Below are positions 22,084 to 33,161 of a DNA stretch of 64,000 nucleotides, piece by piece. How positions within the stretch are numbered: position 1 is the first letter of the stretch; the number at the start of each line of letters is the position of its first letter. Source of the DNA: Exophiala sp. HKRS030 (Eukaryota > Ascomycota > Eurotiomycetes > Chaetothyriales > Herpotrichiellaceae); contig JAHWDD010000001.1 of NCBI GenBank assembly GCA_023897205.1, positions 1,984,001 through 2,048,000 of the forward strand. The letters are read 5' to 3'. Under the pieces are notes generated by a model. The model saw nothing but the letters and a program-made list of their open reading frames with translations, made no database searches and had not been told where the DNA came from. The position numbers were made by a program, and so were the translations under genes.

Positions 22084-23574
22084 GGGTGCGACTACGTGCC
22101 CATGGGAAGCAGACCTCGCGTAAGGCGAGTTTTCGGCTGAGGACGCCCGGCCGTGGCAGAACAGACAGACCACTGAGAGCGACGAATGTTTCAGAAAATT
22201 TCCAGTTGAGGCTGGTCTAGTATTTGGAAATCATCTATCACTCGATCTTGTGAGCATAATTCTTCTTGTATAGATGATACCCCAGCCAGCCATGAGTGCC
22301 AATGGCCTTTTGCTGAAATGATTACGACAATAATGGATAGGATGATGAGTCGATGATTTTTTGTTTGAAAATGCAAGGTACGCTTGCAAAGTGCAACATT
22401 TTGTATTACGCGGGCGGTTTTTGGTCGGTTGAGTAGTGGAATTGATAGGTCATCACTCTAGGCTAGATTACAGTATGTCAGCCAGGTAGTCAGTCCGTCC
22501 TTTGAATCCAGAAATCCCTTGCATGACAAAAGCAAAAGTGTCAAGTGTCGAATGCTACCTTGGTACGTTGGAGTTCCAAGGATGAGCTTGACAGCCGTAG
22601 CGGTATCGCGGTATACGAACATGTATGGGACAATTGTCCCATGATCATGGGAGAGGGAGGGGGAGTTTGACGAGTGGTAATCGTACTGTGTGATGGTATC
22701 AGGCAACGACGCCAGCCTGGAGGGGCTTAGGCTAGGCAGACTTGCAGAAGTGCTGGCAGTTTCTCCGTACCGAAGAGCCGCCCCTACAGAGTTACTAGAC
22801 CTGCTACCCGTACAAGACCCCCTCCCAGACCTACCAGACCTTCCTCAGGTACCTAAACTTGCCCCTCGTGACCGAACTGATACGAGAAGCAAGCACTGCT
22901 TCGGTGCGTCACTCCCAGCGTCGATTCCTGCCTGGCACACCGGTTTGGCTCCAACTTCATCACAAATGTGCACTCGAATCAACCACCCTCTCGACAAGAC
23001 TCGCCCGGTCTACCCACCTTCGCTCTGTCCATCTCTCGCTTCCTCCTTGCCGACTCCGACGACCATGCGGGCATGAGGCTCTGTCGGGCACATTATCATC
23101 GAGACTTCTTTCTATCATCCTCCTACACAGCCCCAAAGTTTTCAACCCAACTTCTCCCTCTCTCGACTTTCTGGTTCTTTTCCCTCTTCCTCCTCGAACC
23201 TCACCTCGTTTCCTCGGGCAAAACTGGGCGGCTTACTTTGCCTTTGCCTCACCGGTCACTGGCTTCTTCTTCCCGACTCTCATGGCACCCACACTGCCAT
23301 AGGCATACCTTAGACTGACTGCACCGAGGCTGAGTGCCTGGAAGTATCAACCGACGACTGAGTTAGCATTCTGACAACTTGCACACCTTCCCCCAACTTA
23401 TCACGGGCATTGTCTAATCAACTCCGAACGGGATCGGTCGATAGTGAGTCTTCCCGAGCCAGGAACTAATCGCCTCACTTCTTCATGCCCAGAACTCTCG
23501 TCGAAGACTTTGCCGGACGATGTGGCTAATCCACTCATAACAGCCCTCTTCTTTCTCTTTCTCTACTCCTCAGG
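22084..23574. promoter_or_regulatory. Intergenic region and leader of the second C2H2 gene
   Basis: A 1491-bp stretch. The last 800 bp are strongly C/T-rich on the plus strand. A plausible 5' UTR intron starts at 23444 (GTGAGT), with a branch-like CTAAT at 23466 and acceptor CAG at 23492 or, alternatively, CTCAG at 23573 directly before the start codon. The reading frames in this leader are short and unsupported. Confidence 0.4.
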
Positions 23575-26500
23575 ATGGAGGGAAATTCATCCCAGGTCTT
23601 TCCAACACGCCCTCGAAGGCTTCGGAACGCCAGATCAAATGTAGCTATACGCACTGCCTCCTTACCCTGACCACACTTTCCCATATCTAACCTGTTCTGC
23701 CCCAGGCATCGATAGCTCTATCTCATACCGGCGGCGCTGCTGCGCTCGACACAGCCATCGATGCAAACACAGATTTGACGGGGCTCCAGTCCCCTCTGGA
23801 CGAGATGGCCTTCGCGAGCAACGAGGCCGCAGGGCTCTCCTTCTCAATTTTAGGATACGGTCTTGTCGACTCTTCTGCCTCCTTCATACCGTTCTCTCCC
23901 AGTGAGTACCGCCAAGGCAACGAACAATATCTTGTTCCCAGTCCTCACTTGCTTGCATCGCATTCACGGATCGTGGATCCAACATCGACTGGTCTCTCCG
24001 GGGCCGCACATCAACAATCGAATTCCCGTGCACCCGACGCCATCCCGTGGAATCATCTAGCGGCTACTCAGGGCGGAATACGCGACCTCTCTGATGACGT
24101 CCAGACCAGGATACAACCAATCCCTAAGCTCGCGATCAATCCCGGACACAGAAGGACCTGCTCGACATTCAGTGGACAAGACTCTGTCGAAGATTCGGCT
24201 TATTGGACTGGGCCAAAAACATACCATGAAGCGGAATCGGTGACCAGCTCCAGTGAAGAACAAATGGATCGGCAGAACAAAAACTACATCATGCGTATGT
24301 CCACGCCGACTCAAACAGGCATATTTCAATCTTCTCGCTCGTCAAGCACTATCACGCCGGCTTTATATAGCGACCTCCCACGCCAGTCAAATACTTCCGT
24401 CCCAAATGCCTCCACACCACTCGACAATAATGCTGAGGACGGCTCAGAATCCTCGACACTATACTGCGACGAATGTAAGTATGCAGGAAAGACGAGGTCA
24501 GACATGAAGTAAGTAACTCCCTGGTTCTTTCTGACTTTCTTCTAACAGCTCAGAAAACACAACGCCCGCCATGAGAGGAAATACAAATGCCATTATCATG
24601 CATGCTCTCGCCGCAACAAGGGCTTTGCTACAAGCAATGACCTCGATCGCCACTTGAAATCAGTTCACCATGTGAACAACCGGAAGACCAAGTATTACAA
24701 ATGTTTCGCAAACGGCTGCCCAAGAGCTTCAAAGTTGTGGCCGAGACAGGACAATTTCAAGCAACATCTCGTCAAAATGCACAAAGGCCAAGAAGAGGAC
24801 GATCTTATGCGCCGGTAGGTGTTTCCCGGCACAACTGCAATGCTAGGTACTGATCTTCAGTTTTAGATCCGAGCAGTGGTATGCCGAGTTTCAGCGTCAA
24901 CGACAAGCTGGACCACGACAAGAAGTCGAAACACAGTCACAGACAACTACAGATGAAATGGTCGCCGATATGGCTAACATGCCTGTGAGACAGCAGCTCG
25001 CTGTCTACAACTACCCCGAGTCAACAGCGTCCTACAATTCAGGACCGCCTCTGGAATTCTCGATGGTCCGAACACAGAGCTTTGACCTACGGAACATTGA
25101 TCCAAGGCTATCTAGTCCATCAGAGCCTTGTGCTCAGAATTCTGGAAGTCAACGTCGACGAGACTCGACGCCGGTGAACCCAGCGGATCTGCGTCAGCAA
25201 ATTCTCCCTTCACATGCCTCGAACACCCAGAGTTTTGCACCCCCTAGAATAACGGCAGTAAGGCCACGATCACAGACTGGATTTGATCAACCTCTCCCTA
25301 CATCCAGAGTGTCAACCGATGCCAATCTCTCCAACAAATATAGCTCTGTTCATGAGCAGCCGTGGACTGGTGTACAGTCCCATCCACCGGCCATGAAGGT
25401 GGCTCGCAACGTCAAGTACGCGTGGGAGAACGAGCAGATGAGAATGATCCGAGGACCATATACTGTGGCAAATCCTTTCTTGGATGTAGGTAGGATGACC
25501 GAGGTGCCATCACCCCAAGAAGTCCAACCAGCAATGCTGCACGAATTAAGAGGCGAACAAGAAGATATTGTGATGAACGCAGACGGAGGTGCTACCGGCG
25601 ATGCTGTGACTCCAATCTCGCCTCTGTGTCCACAAGTCAAAGTGACTCCGCCAGAAGGAGAAAGCAAACATGATACAACTCGTCTCACCAAACGTCTTGT
25701 GGATGAAATCGCCCACATCTTGGGTGAGCATCGGGCATTGTCCAACAAAGACGGTCCAAGCCTCTTCAGCCTCTCCGAAGAGGAGCTGCTCGCGCGTTTC
25801 AGGTCGAGCTTGCGATCATCTGTGAGCAGTGTTGGGAGCTCATCCCTGAGCCTAGTTACTGGAGACAACAAAGATTCAGAAACGTCTGCCGTCAAGAAGT
25901 GTCCTGCCACGAACCAGACGTATCACATATGTCAGCAATGTGGCAAGATAAAAATGCGAGCCAGCGAGCTGAAGAAACACATGCAACGTCACGAAAGGCC
26001 CTTTGGTTGTACCTATGACCAATGTAACAAAACCTTTGGAAGCAAAAACGACTGGAAACGGCACGAGCAGAGCCAACACGAACAACAGGAATGCTGGCGG
26101 TGTCTCAAGTGTCGAAAGGTCATCTATCATGGTCAGAATCACTATGTTGAACATATGAGACAGGTACACTGTATCGATCGGATTGATGGGACTGAGCATA
26201 GTCCAGGGAATCGGAGGATTGCCAGAAACCATCAAGGAAGATTCTGGTGCGGGTTCTGCAAGACCATCATTGCCGTCACGCCTGATCTCGTAGGAGTGGA
26301 TGCAATCACTTATAGGTTCAATCATGTCTCGGATCATTTTGTCAAGGACAAGATGAACATAAAATCTTGGGTCGAACTTGACGCAGGGGGCAAGAACAAG
26401 GGCTCCCTCATCGAATCCTCAACCAATTCGACACATGACACCCCACAGGAAGCCGATGAAGACGAAGAGGGAGATAAGGGCGATAAGGGAGAGGGAGAAG

Positions 26501-26829
26501 ACACCATAATGACCTCGTCCTATTCCGAATCCGACAGCCCCGAGTCCTCATATCTGCAGGGTGGATCTTCGCATGAAAAGCAGACGTCGCAGTTGACTTT
26601 GGCGGAGCACATGATGCTTTTCAGTGGACCTCCTGTTAACAAGATCGATGCCCAAAGTCGAAGGTCCAATGTCGGGAAATCATCGCCCTCGTTGCCGCAA
26701 GGGTACGTAATCAAATGCTGTCAGTGCGGGACCTCTGCAAGCTGGTCATTAGGCGAGGTCTGCATGGACTGTGGTCACAAATTCTGCACAATCCGGTGTA
26801 AATCAAAAGTGCCCAAGGTGAAGGATTAG
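23575..26829 (+). CDS. C2H2 zinc-finger protein with two finger clusters and a C-terminal Cys-rich module
   Basis: Four exons: 23575-23640, 23706-24508, 24554-24814, 24867-26829; introns of 65, 45 and 52 bp with good signals (branches ATCTAAC, TCTGAC). The product has 1030 residues. The first finger cluster (about 275-375) is created by splicing: LYCDECKYAGKTRSDMK joins KHNARHERKYKC, then CHYHACSRR..SNDLDRHLKSVH and YYKCFANGCPRASKLWPRQDNFKQHLVKMH. The second (about 728-867) has YHICQQCGKIKMRASELKKHMQRH, FGCTYDQCNKTFGSKNDWKRHEQ and further irregular pairs. A last module near 993-1022 (CCQCGTSASWSLGEVCMDCGHKFC) looks like a zinc ribbon or treble clef. Between them is Ser/Pro-rich disorder. It is likely a nuclear regulator; its family is fungal and uncharacterised as far as I know. 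Its RQDNFKQHL finger resembles RKDNFVQHL in the preceding gene. Confidence 0.8.
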
Positions 26830-26950
26830 AAAGAGACCATTCTCTGAAGGCAGGTTCTGAGAAGCAGGTTCGACATGATATTGTCAATGATGATGAGTTG
26901 GCCGCCTTGTGGCCCGTTTACTGTCCTGGCCTGCCGGCCTTCTGGCGGCC

Positions 26951-27108
26951 GTCTTCACCACACATCCAAAGAGTTTGCTATTCTCGCCTAGAGGCTTGCT
27001 TGCTGTTTTAGCCTGCAGCCGTGCCTGCCGTCCTCTTTACCACACACCTAAAGAGATGGAAAGATTCGGCCTGGACGCCTGCATCCTCTTCACCAAGCAC
27101 CCAAAGAG
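26951..27108 (+). repeat. Three diverged copies of a 'CTTCACCACACACCYAAAGAG' block
   Basis: Similar 21-24 bp blocks end at 26973, 27055 and 27108, each preceded by a GCCTGC/GGCCTGS-rich segment. Spacing is 82 and 53 bp. They look like decayed tandem duplications just after the second C2H2 gene. Confidence 0.5.
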
Positions 27109-27586
27109 GCGCAAGGACCTAGCGCAAAAGCTAGAGATGCCACTCACTATCGGCTTTTTTTCCTTCTTGTTGTTGGTCTCTTTGGTTCTCATTACCAATG
27201 ACCATACAATCAGCCGCACATCTATTCCGAATGGCAGCTTGACAATCACATCTTTCGGATTTAGTCGTCCCGCTGAAGATACGAGATGCCGGATAATGGA
27301 GTATGAGAATACGAAATGCGTGGTTTGCGATGTTCGGCCATGGTTTGTTGGTTCACACTGTGGAGGAACTCATCTTCGACAGTTTTGAGGACTCCTTTTT
27401 TTCAATGTTTTTTAAGCTGGAGGGAGACTTTTTTTGCTTGAGCGCGTTTTGGAATACAGCACGGCATGAACAGTTTATGATATGATAACGACCATATATT
27501 TCTTGAGCGCACTTTGAGATGACGGCCTTGGATAGTTTTATGACAATGACAATCAGAATTTTCTTAACGACTCACATAGCAAGGAC

Positions 27587-27590
<4 letters not shown>

Positions 27591-27622
<32 letters not shown>
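27591..27622. repeat. (AC)16 dinucleotide microsatellite
   Basis: Thirty-two bases of uninterrupted AC. Confidence 0.95.
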
Positions 27623-27624
<2 letters not shown>

Positions 27625-28088
27625 TGTTTACCTGCCTAATACATGATTCATTCATTATTGAGCACGGTAGTACCCTGAAGTTAGGTCGGGTACTTTTATT
27701 AGTGAACAAGTAAGTGTATGGTGTACGGTGGGCAGAGTATGTTGTTTTTTGTACTTGTACTCTGTAGGTAAGACAGGGATTAGTAACTGATTAGGGGTTG
27801 GTCAAGTGTTTTTTTGTGTTTTGTTTTTTGGGATTCCATGTGAAAGAACTCTGTAAATACATATGTACAGTATGTACAGTACGGACTACGAATATCGTTG
27901 ACACTGACATTGACATTGACATTTGGAAACTTGTCAGTGTCTGTGTCAGTGTACAAAGATCTCCCCATGAATACACGGTTCACCATGTGATCCCATTTCC
28001 TGGGAGTTTAGAGTTCGAGTTCATGATGGGAGAAATACCTTGTTGTACAAGTAGTATTGTATTGTAAGGGTCCAGAATAGATAAGAAT

Positions 28089-28107
28089 GTTTGTTTGTTT
28101 GTTTGTT
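28089..28107. repeat. (GTTT)n tetranucleotide microsatellite
   Basis: Between four and five GTTT units, in a T/G-rich stretch. Confidence 0.85.
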
Positions 28108-28772
28108 GATTATGATTGATTTTCCTCGGGACATACCAACTAGGTACCTAATAGGTATTATTTTGTTGTTGTTTTTTTTGTTGTTTTTTCCCGGTACGGA
28201 GTAACAAGTTCTAGAATCTAGAACCTTGTCTCTCATCCTTTATTAATGTACTCTGTACACCCGTACAACTTACATACATGTGACCTTCTGACCTTGTGAT
28301 GCTTGAAGGGGGGGAATCCAAGTAACGGTTGGCTCGAGGATGGGTTACAGTAGATGAGTCTGTCTGTAATGTATGTACTCTTTAATAAGTGTTGTTGTTG
28401 TTGTTGGTTGTTATCGTCATGGTGGGTTTTTTTTCATACTCTTGTAGAACCCATGAGATTCCAATGAAATCGGGGAGAAAAACAAATAACACAAGGCTAC
28501 CTTTCACTTTATATACGGAGTACCTAGGAAGTATGTAGTAAGAGGAAAAAGAAAGATGTTGACACTACATGGTCCTTACCACTATACCTTTTGGTTCAAT
28601 AGGGTACCGAGTTAGCGATCAATCGACGCATACGGAGTGCAGTAACGTATTAAAAAGCCATACTCGGTAGGTTTGAGAAGACCAAAACCACAGTTTGTAC
28701 GGACTACTCTGCAAGTGCAAGAGGAACTCAAGGGCCAAGGCCTGGCTGCGTTTGAAAGGCAAAAAGAAAGAA

Positions 28773-28786
28773 GGGGGGGGGGGGGG
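28773..28786. repeat. G14 homopolymer
   Basis: Fourteen consecutive G bases. Such runs are prone to length errors in sequencing and to slippage in vivo. Confidence 0.9.
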
Positions 28787-29862
28787 AAGGTCAACTTTGT
28801 ACATACGGAGGACGGTCTCACGCTGAAACAAATTTCCAAACTTCCTCGCGAAATGACTTGGCTTGTGTATAACGGGCAACTGAGGCGAGGCGAGAAGAGA
28901 GCCTCGAGGTGTCCGCCGCCGCCGCAAAAAGGATCTCTGCACGAGGGCGAGAACTTGGCTCTCTCTCTCTCTCTCTCCCACACACTCGCGCAACATCACC
29001 AGCTAGCTAGCTAGTTAGCTAGTAGCCTCACCTTTTGTTTCACCGATAAAAAGGGTATCTACCACCGAAAGTACTCCCCGTACTCCCGTACCACTACCAC
29101 GACTACACGAGCTACCAATGTGCAGCCAAGAAAAGACATGATACTGTACAGGGGGCTTGGGTCAAAAGACTAGTGTTTGACAACGTTGCGGACAACGTTA
29201 CGAGGCACTCTATACTCCGTTGTAACATGGATCCCTTTGAGAGATACTCCGTACCTAAACTGTAACTGCTTCATACGGATAGTCACCTTGTTTGTTTCCT
29301 AGCTTAAAAGGAAGAAAAAGAAACAGTGGACGATGACCATGAACGTTCACATTCACTCGTCACTCTTTCAGGGTAGTTAGATATTTCAAGAGCAATCATG
29401 ACAACTCGGTTGATTCAAATGCCTTTGCTCAGGGTTGTTGACGGACTACTTGCAACCTCGGAATACATTTCTTAGGGTCAAACATTCTTGATTGTCTTCC
29501 CAACTCACCAATTTTTGAAAGAGCGAAATACACAATACTCAAATACTCTAGTGGAAGTGTTTTTTCTGATAATTTCTGTTTATCTGACTCTCGTAGTCGT
29601 GGAAACTAATACATGAATTCAATGGCAATACGGAACCTTCCTTTTGTCACCGCCCATTCCATGTCTTTTAGCTCTCACGTATTAAACTCTCAAATTAGGA
29701 CATAAAGGGGCGAAGATAAAGCCTTGCCGTGGACACCTATTCCACAAACCAGCACCCAGGCCGACATATCTTCGAAATTTCGACTCGATCGTGAGGGAGA
29801 AAGAGGCCTTCCAACTTAGTGGCAAGAAGTTGGGAATGAGTCGAAACGAGTCAGGTATTTCC

Positions 29863-32800
29863 TTACTCTTCCTCCTCTTCACCAGTGCCTCTTGAGCCCA
29901 AGACCCATTTGGTCTTGCCGTGGACATCTGTTTCATGCTCAATGGCGACACGGCTGATGTGGGAGAGGATGTTCTCCATGGTGGTATCGGCGTGGCTGCG
30001 GGATTCACGGCCCAAGTTGTCGATCCACTTGACGCTGAGGAGAAGGAAGTAAACAATGGCAACGACGATGGTGACACCAATTGAATATCCCCAGATGACA
30101 ACAACGGTGACGATGGAGGTGTCAGAGCTGTAGTGATCCTCCTGGAAACGATCCTTGGGAATGGTGTTGAACTCGTGATAACCGCCGTGGAGCCAACCGA
30201 AAACACAGAAGAGTGTGGAGATAACGTCGACAGCAAAGATGGCGCCAACCAACTTCCAAGAGGGCCAAGTTTGTCCACCACGGGTGACAAAGATGAGCCA
30301 GTTCTCAACCAGTGAGACTTGAAGGAAAAGCATGAGCTGAACATTACCAAAGTTCTGGACCAGACCGCCAGATGGCAAGAAGAATGTACCACGTATGATC
30401 CAGGTAGAAATGGCAAGAAGGAAACCGAGAATGACTGAAATGACCCAAATCTTAGGCAATTGCCATTCGACTGGGCGGGGTTCGTAATGAGCGTTGTCGT
30501 AAGCGACTGCGATGGTGGCAAGATCAGCGAACAAGGCCAAGAAGACAATCAAGTCGGTACGGATGGTCTCGTTGATGATGATCATGGAAGTGGTCAAGTA
30601 CAGTTCCAAGTGCAAGCAAAGGGCGATACGGTATTGCACGTATGCCTTCATACGTTGGAAAATTTGGCGAGCGACCTTGATGGCGTCGACGATGGTGCTA
30701 AGACCAGGAGCAAGGAAAACAATATCGGCAGCGGCTTGAGCGGCTTCGGTGGCACCTTCGACAGCGATACCGCAATCGGACTTCTTCAGGGAGGGAGCGT
30801 CGTTGACACCGTCACCAGTCATGGCAGTCAAGTGGCCACGTTGTTGCAGCATTTCGACGACCTGGTACTTGTGCTCGGGGAAGACTTCAGCGAAACCATC
30901 GGCCTTCTCCACAAGGTCGTATTGGGCAGAACCGGAAACACCACCGGCGATCAGACGCTGTGAGTTGTAGACCTTGGTTCCGAGAGCAAGGAGCTTGCAG
31001 GTTTCCTTGGCGATGGCGATGGCGTCACCAGTCAACATCTTGACGCTGAGACCGAGGTTTTGAGCTTCCAAGATGGTGTGAGCAGTATCCTCACGAGGAG
31101 GGTCGAACATAGGCAACATGCCGATAACCTTCCATGGCTCGTCGCCACGCTTGGAAGCAACACCAAGAGATCGGAAACCGCGGCGGGCGAAGTCCGCTGC
31201 AGTGTCACGGTAGTGCTTAGCAGTGGCCTCGTCGCACTCGGCAATAGACAGGACAGCCTTTGGTGCACCCTTGCAGAATGACCAGCGCTCGCCCTTGAGA
31301 GTACAGATGGTGGTGATACGCTTGGACACAGGGTCGAAAGGCATGAACTTCTCGGTCTTCCAGCCTTGCTGAAGGATTTCGCGAGCCTTGGGATATCTCT
31401 TCAAAGTGAGGATGGTGATCTTGTCAATGGGGTCAAGAGCCTTCAAGTTGTGGGAGGAAGCAAGAGCTGCACAAGCCATCATCCAGTTGACATCTTCGCC
31501 TTCGGCGACATAAGGCTCACGGATGGTCAGCTGGTTGGCAGTCAAAGTACCGGTCTTGTCAGAGCAAAGAACATCGACACCAGCTAGCGACTCGATGGCG
31601 GTCAATTTTTGGACGATAGCCTTCTGCTTTGCGAGATAAGCAGCACCGACAGCCAGAGTGGTGGTGGTGACGACGGGCAGACCGACAGGAACACCGATAA
31701 TGAGGAGAATAAGAGCGTAGCTGAGGAGGTTGATGGAGCTGTCCTCGGGGGTCGCAATCTTGATGTTGTGGAAGAAACCACCGATCCATGCAGCGAGGAT
31801 GAAGAAGACGACCAAGACCAACAGAGCTGTACCAATAGAGTCCATGACGGCCTTGAAGTGACCAGAATCCGTGGCACCTTGAACCAGGGAAGCAGTCTTA
31901 CCGACGAAAGAACCACGGGCAGACTCAGTGACGACAGAGTAGGCCTTGCCTCGCTTGCAGCCAGTGGTGTAGTAGCAGATATCGCCCATGTACTTGTCGA
32001 CGGCCAGAGACTCTCCAGTAATGGCAGACTGATCAGTGGCGACGATAGAGGCACCAATGTGGTGTTCCTCGTCATCGTCAGAATCAGTGTGGTTCTTGGA
32101 GTGGTAGCCTTCTGGGTCGTTGACCATTTCCTTGTATTCCTCGAAAAGGGCTGTGTTGTCGTACGGGCAGATCAGACGGCATTCACCGGCAACGACGGCA
32201 CCTTCCTCAAGGAGGAGCTAGAGACAAGTTAGCTGGAGCATTGCAAACGAGAGCGGGAGAAACATACAATGTCACCGGGTACGAGTTCACGGGCCTTGAT
32301 CTCAACCTCTTGACCATCACGAACAACCTCAGCTTTCATGGCAATGTCACCCTTCAAACTGGCGACGACATCGGCAGCTTGCTTTTCCTGGTACCAACCG
32401 ACGATGGCGTTGAGCATCAAAATACCAATAATCACACCCAAATCGATCCAGTCACGGAGACCAGCGGCCAGCAAGACAGCAAGTTCCATCACGTAGAGGA
32501 TAGGACCTTTGAAATATCCAAGGAACTACGTATCGTTAGTCACTGTAACCGTCTTGAAGTTTTGAGGAAAAATACCTTGAGGAACATGTTCTCCTTCTCA
32601 GTCGTCAACTCGTTGAAGCCAGTCTTCTTTCTTCGGTCTTCAACCTCAGCAGAGGTCAAACCTTGCTTGATGTCGGTATTGAGCCATTCTTCGGGAACCT
32701 CGTAGAGCTCGCCTGCACTCGAGGCATTCGAGAACCACCTCTTGTAGAATGGCAACTTCTTTGGTTGCGTGGCATCGGCGGCGTCTTCCTTGGAGACCTG

Positions 32801-32959
32801 CGAAGGTGCCTTGCTGAATCTACGATCACGGTAGGTCGAGATGAATCGGATGAGATTGGCATATTCACCCTCATCCTTATCTGGGTCCCATCCGTCGGCG
32901 AAGGAGATTCTTTCGCGCTTGGGGTCGCCGTTCTCGAGATCCTTTTCGTGGTCCGCCAT
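29863..32959 (-). CDS. pma1: Plasma-membrane H+-ATPase (P-type, P3A)
   Basis: Three exons, 32959-32576, 32525-32268 and 32217-29863, joined across two 50-bp introns (branches CTAAC; joins ENMFLK/FLGYFKGP and VPGDI/LLLEEG). The product has 998 residues. This proton pump builds the membrane potential that drives nutrient uptake. Visible: MADHEKDLENG start, actuator loop TGES (281-284), phosphorylation motif CSDKTGTLT with Asp434, nucleotide-binding KGAP, hinge GDGVNDAPSL, and about ten membrane helices. Compared with yeast Pma1, the actuator domain has an extra acidic/His segment (NDPEGYHSKNHTDSDDDEEHH, about residues 246-266) before DQSAITGES, the mark of a second fungal group of these pumps. 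The C-terminus ends in an acidic run (GEEEEE) after a regulatory tail. It could be the main or a secondary pump of this species. Confidence 0.93.
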
Positions 32960-32965
32960 GTTGTA

Positions 32966-33161
32966 CTGGTGAGTGGAGAGGTTAGTACGCGGAAAAGGAA
33001 AACAAAGGAAGAAGAAAAGACACGGCAACGAGGTCAGGCGTTAAGACCAAGCTGAACGGGAAAAGAGAGAAGAGAAGCTTGAGCTCGCAGCGCAGGACCC
33101 CTCTTTAAAGGTGAAAAGCAGTTCACAACATGCGAGCAAAGCAGAGGGAATGGCAGCTCAC
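32966..33161 (-). other. Probable intron in the 5' UTR of the H+-ATPase gene
   Basis: On the minus strand, AAAG/GTGAGC at 33161 is followed 196 bp later by a perfect TACTAAC branch element (around 32981-32988) and the acceptor CACCAG at 32966, six bases before the ATG. A pyrimidine-rich tract precedes the branch site. No in-frame upstream coding is required. Confidence 0.6.

Larger units (their letters stand above)
26830..29862. other. Gene-free, microsatellite-rich intergenic region
   Basis: About 3 kb with no supportable gene. A 159-codon frame at 26909-27388 sits over three diverged repeats and has no family resemblance. The region holds several simple repeats, listed separately, and three copies of TACGGAGTA/TACTCCGTA (28195-28203, 28514-28522, 29245-29253). 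It includes the 3' side of the H+-ATPase gene. Confidence 0.6.

Noticed and set aside
26909..27388. 159-codon frame after the second C2H2 gene
   Set aside because: It overlies diverged tandem repeats and has no recognisable domain; its hydrophobic part comes from a T-rich stretch.
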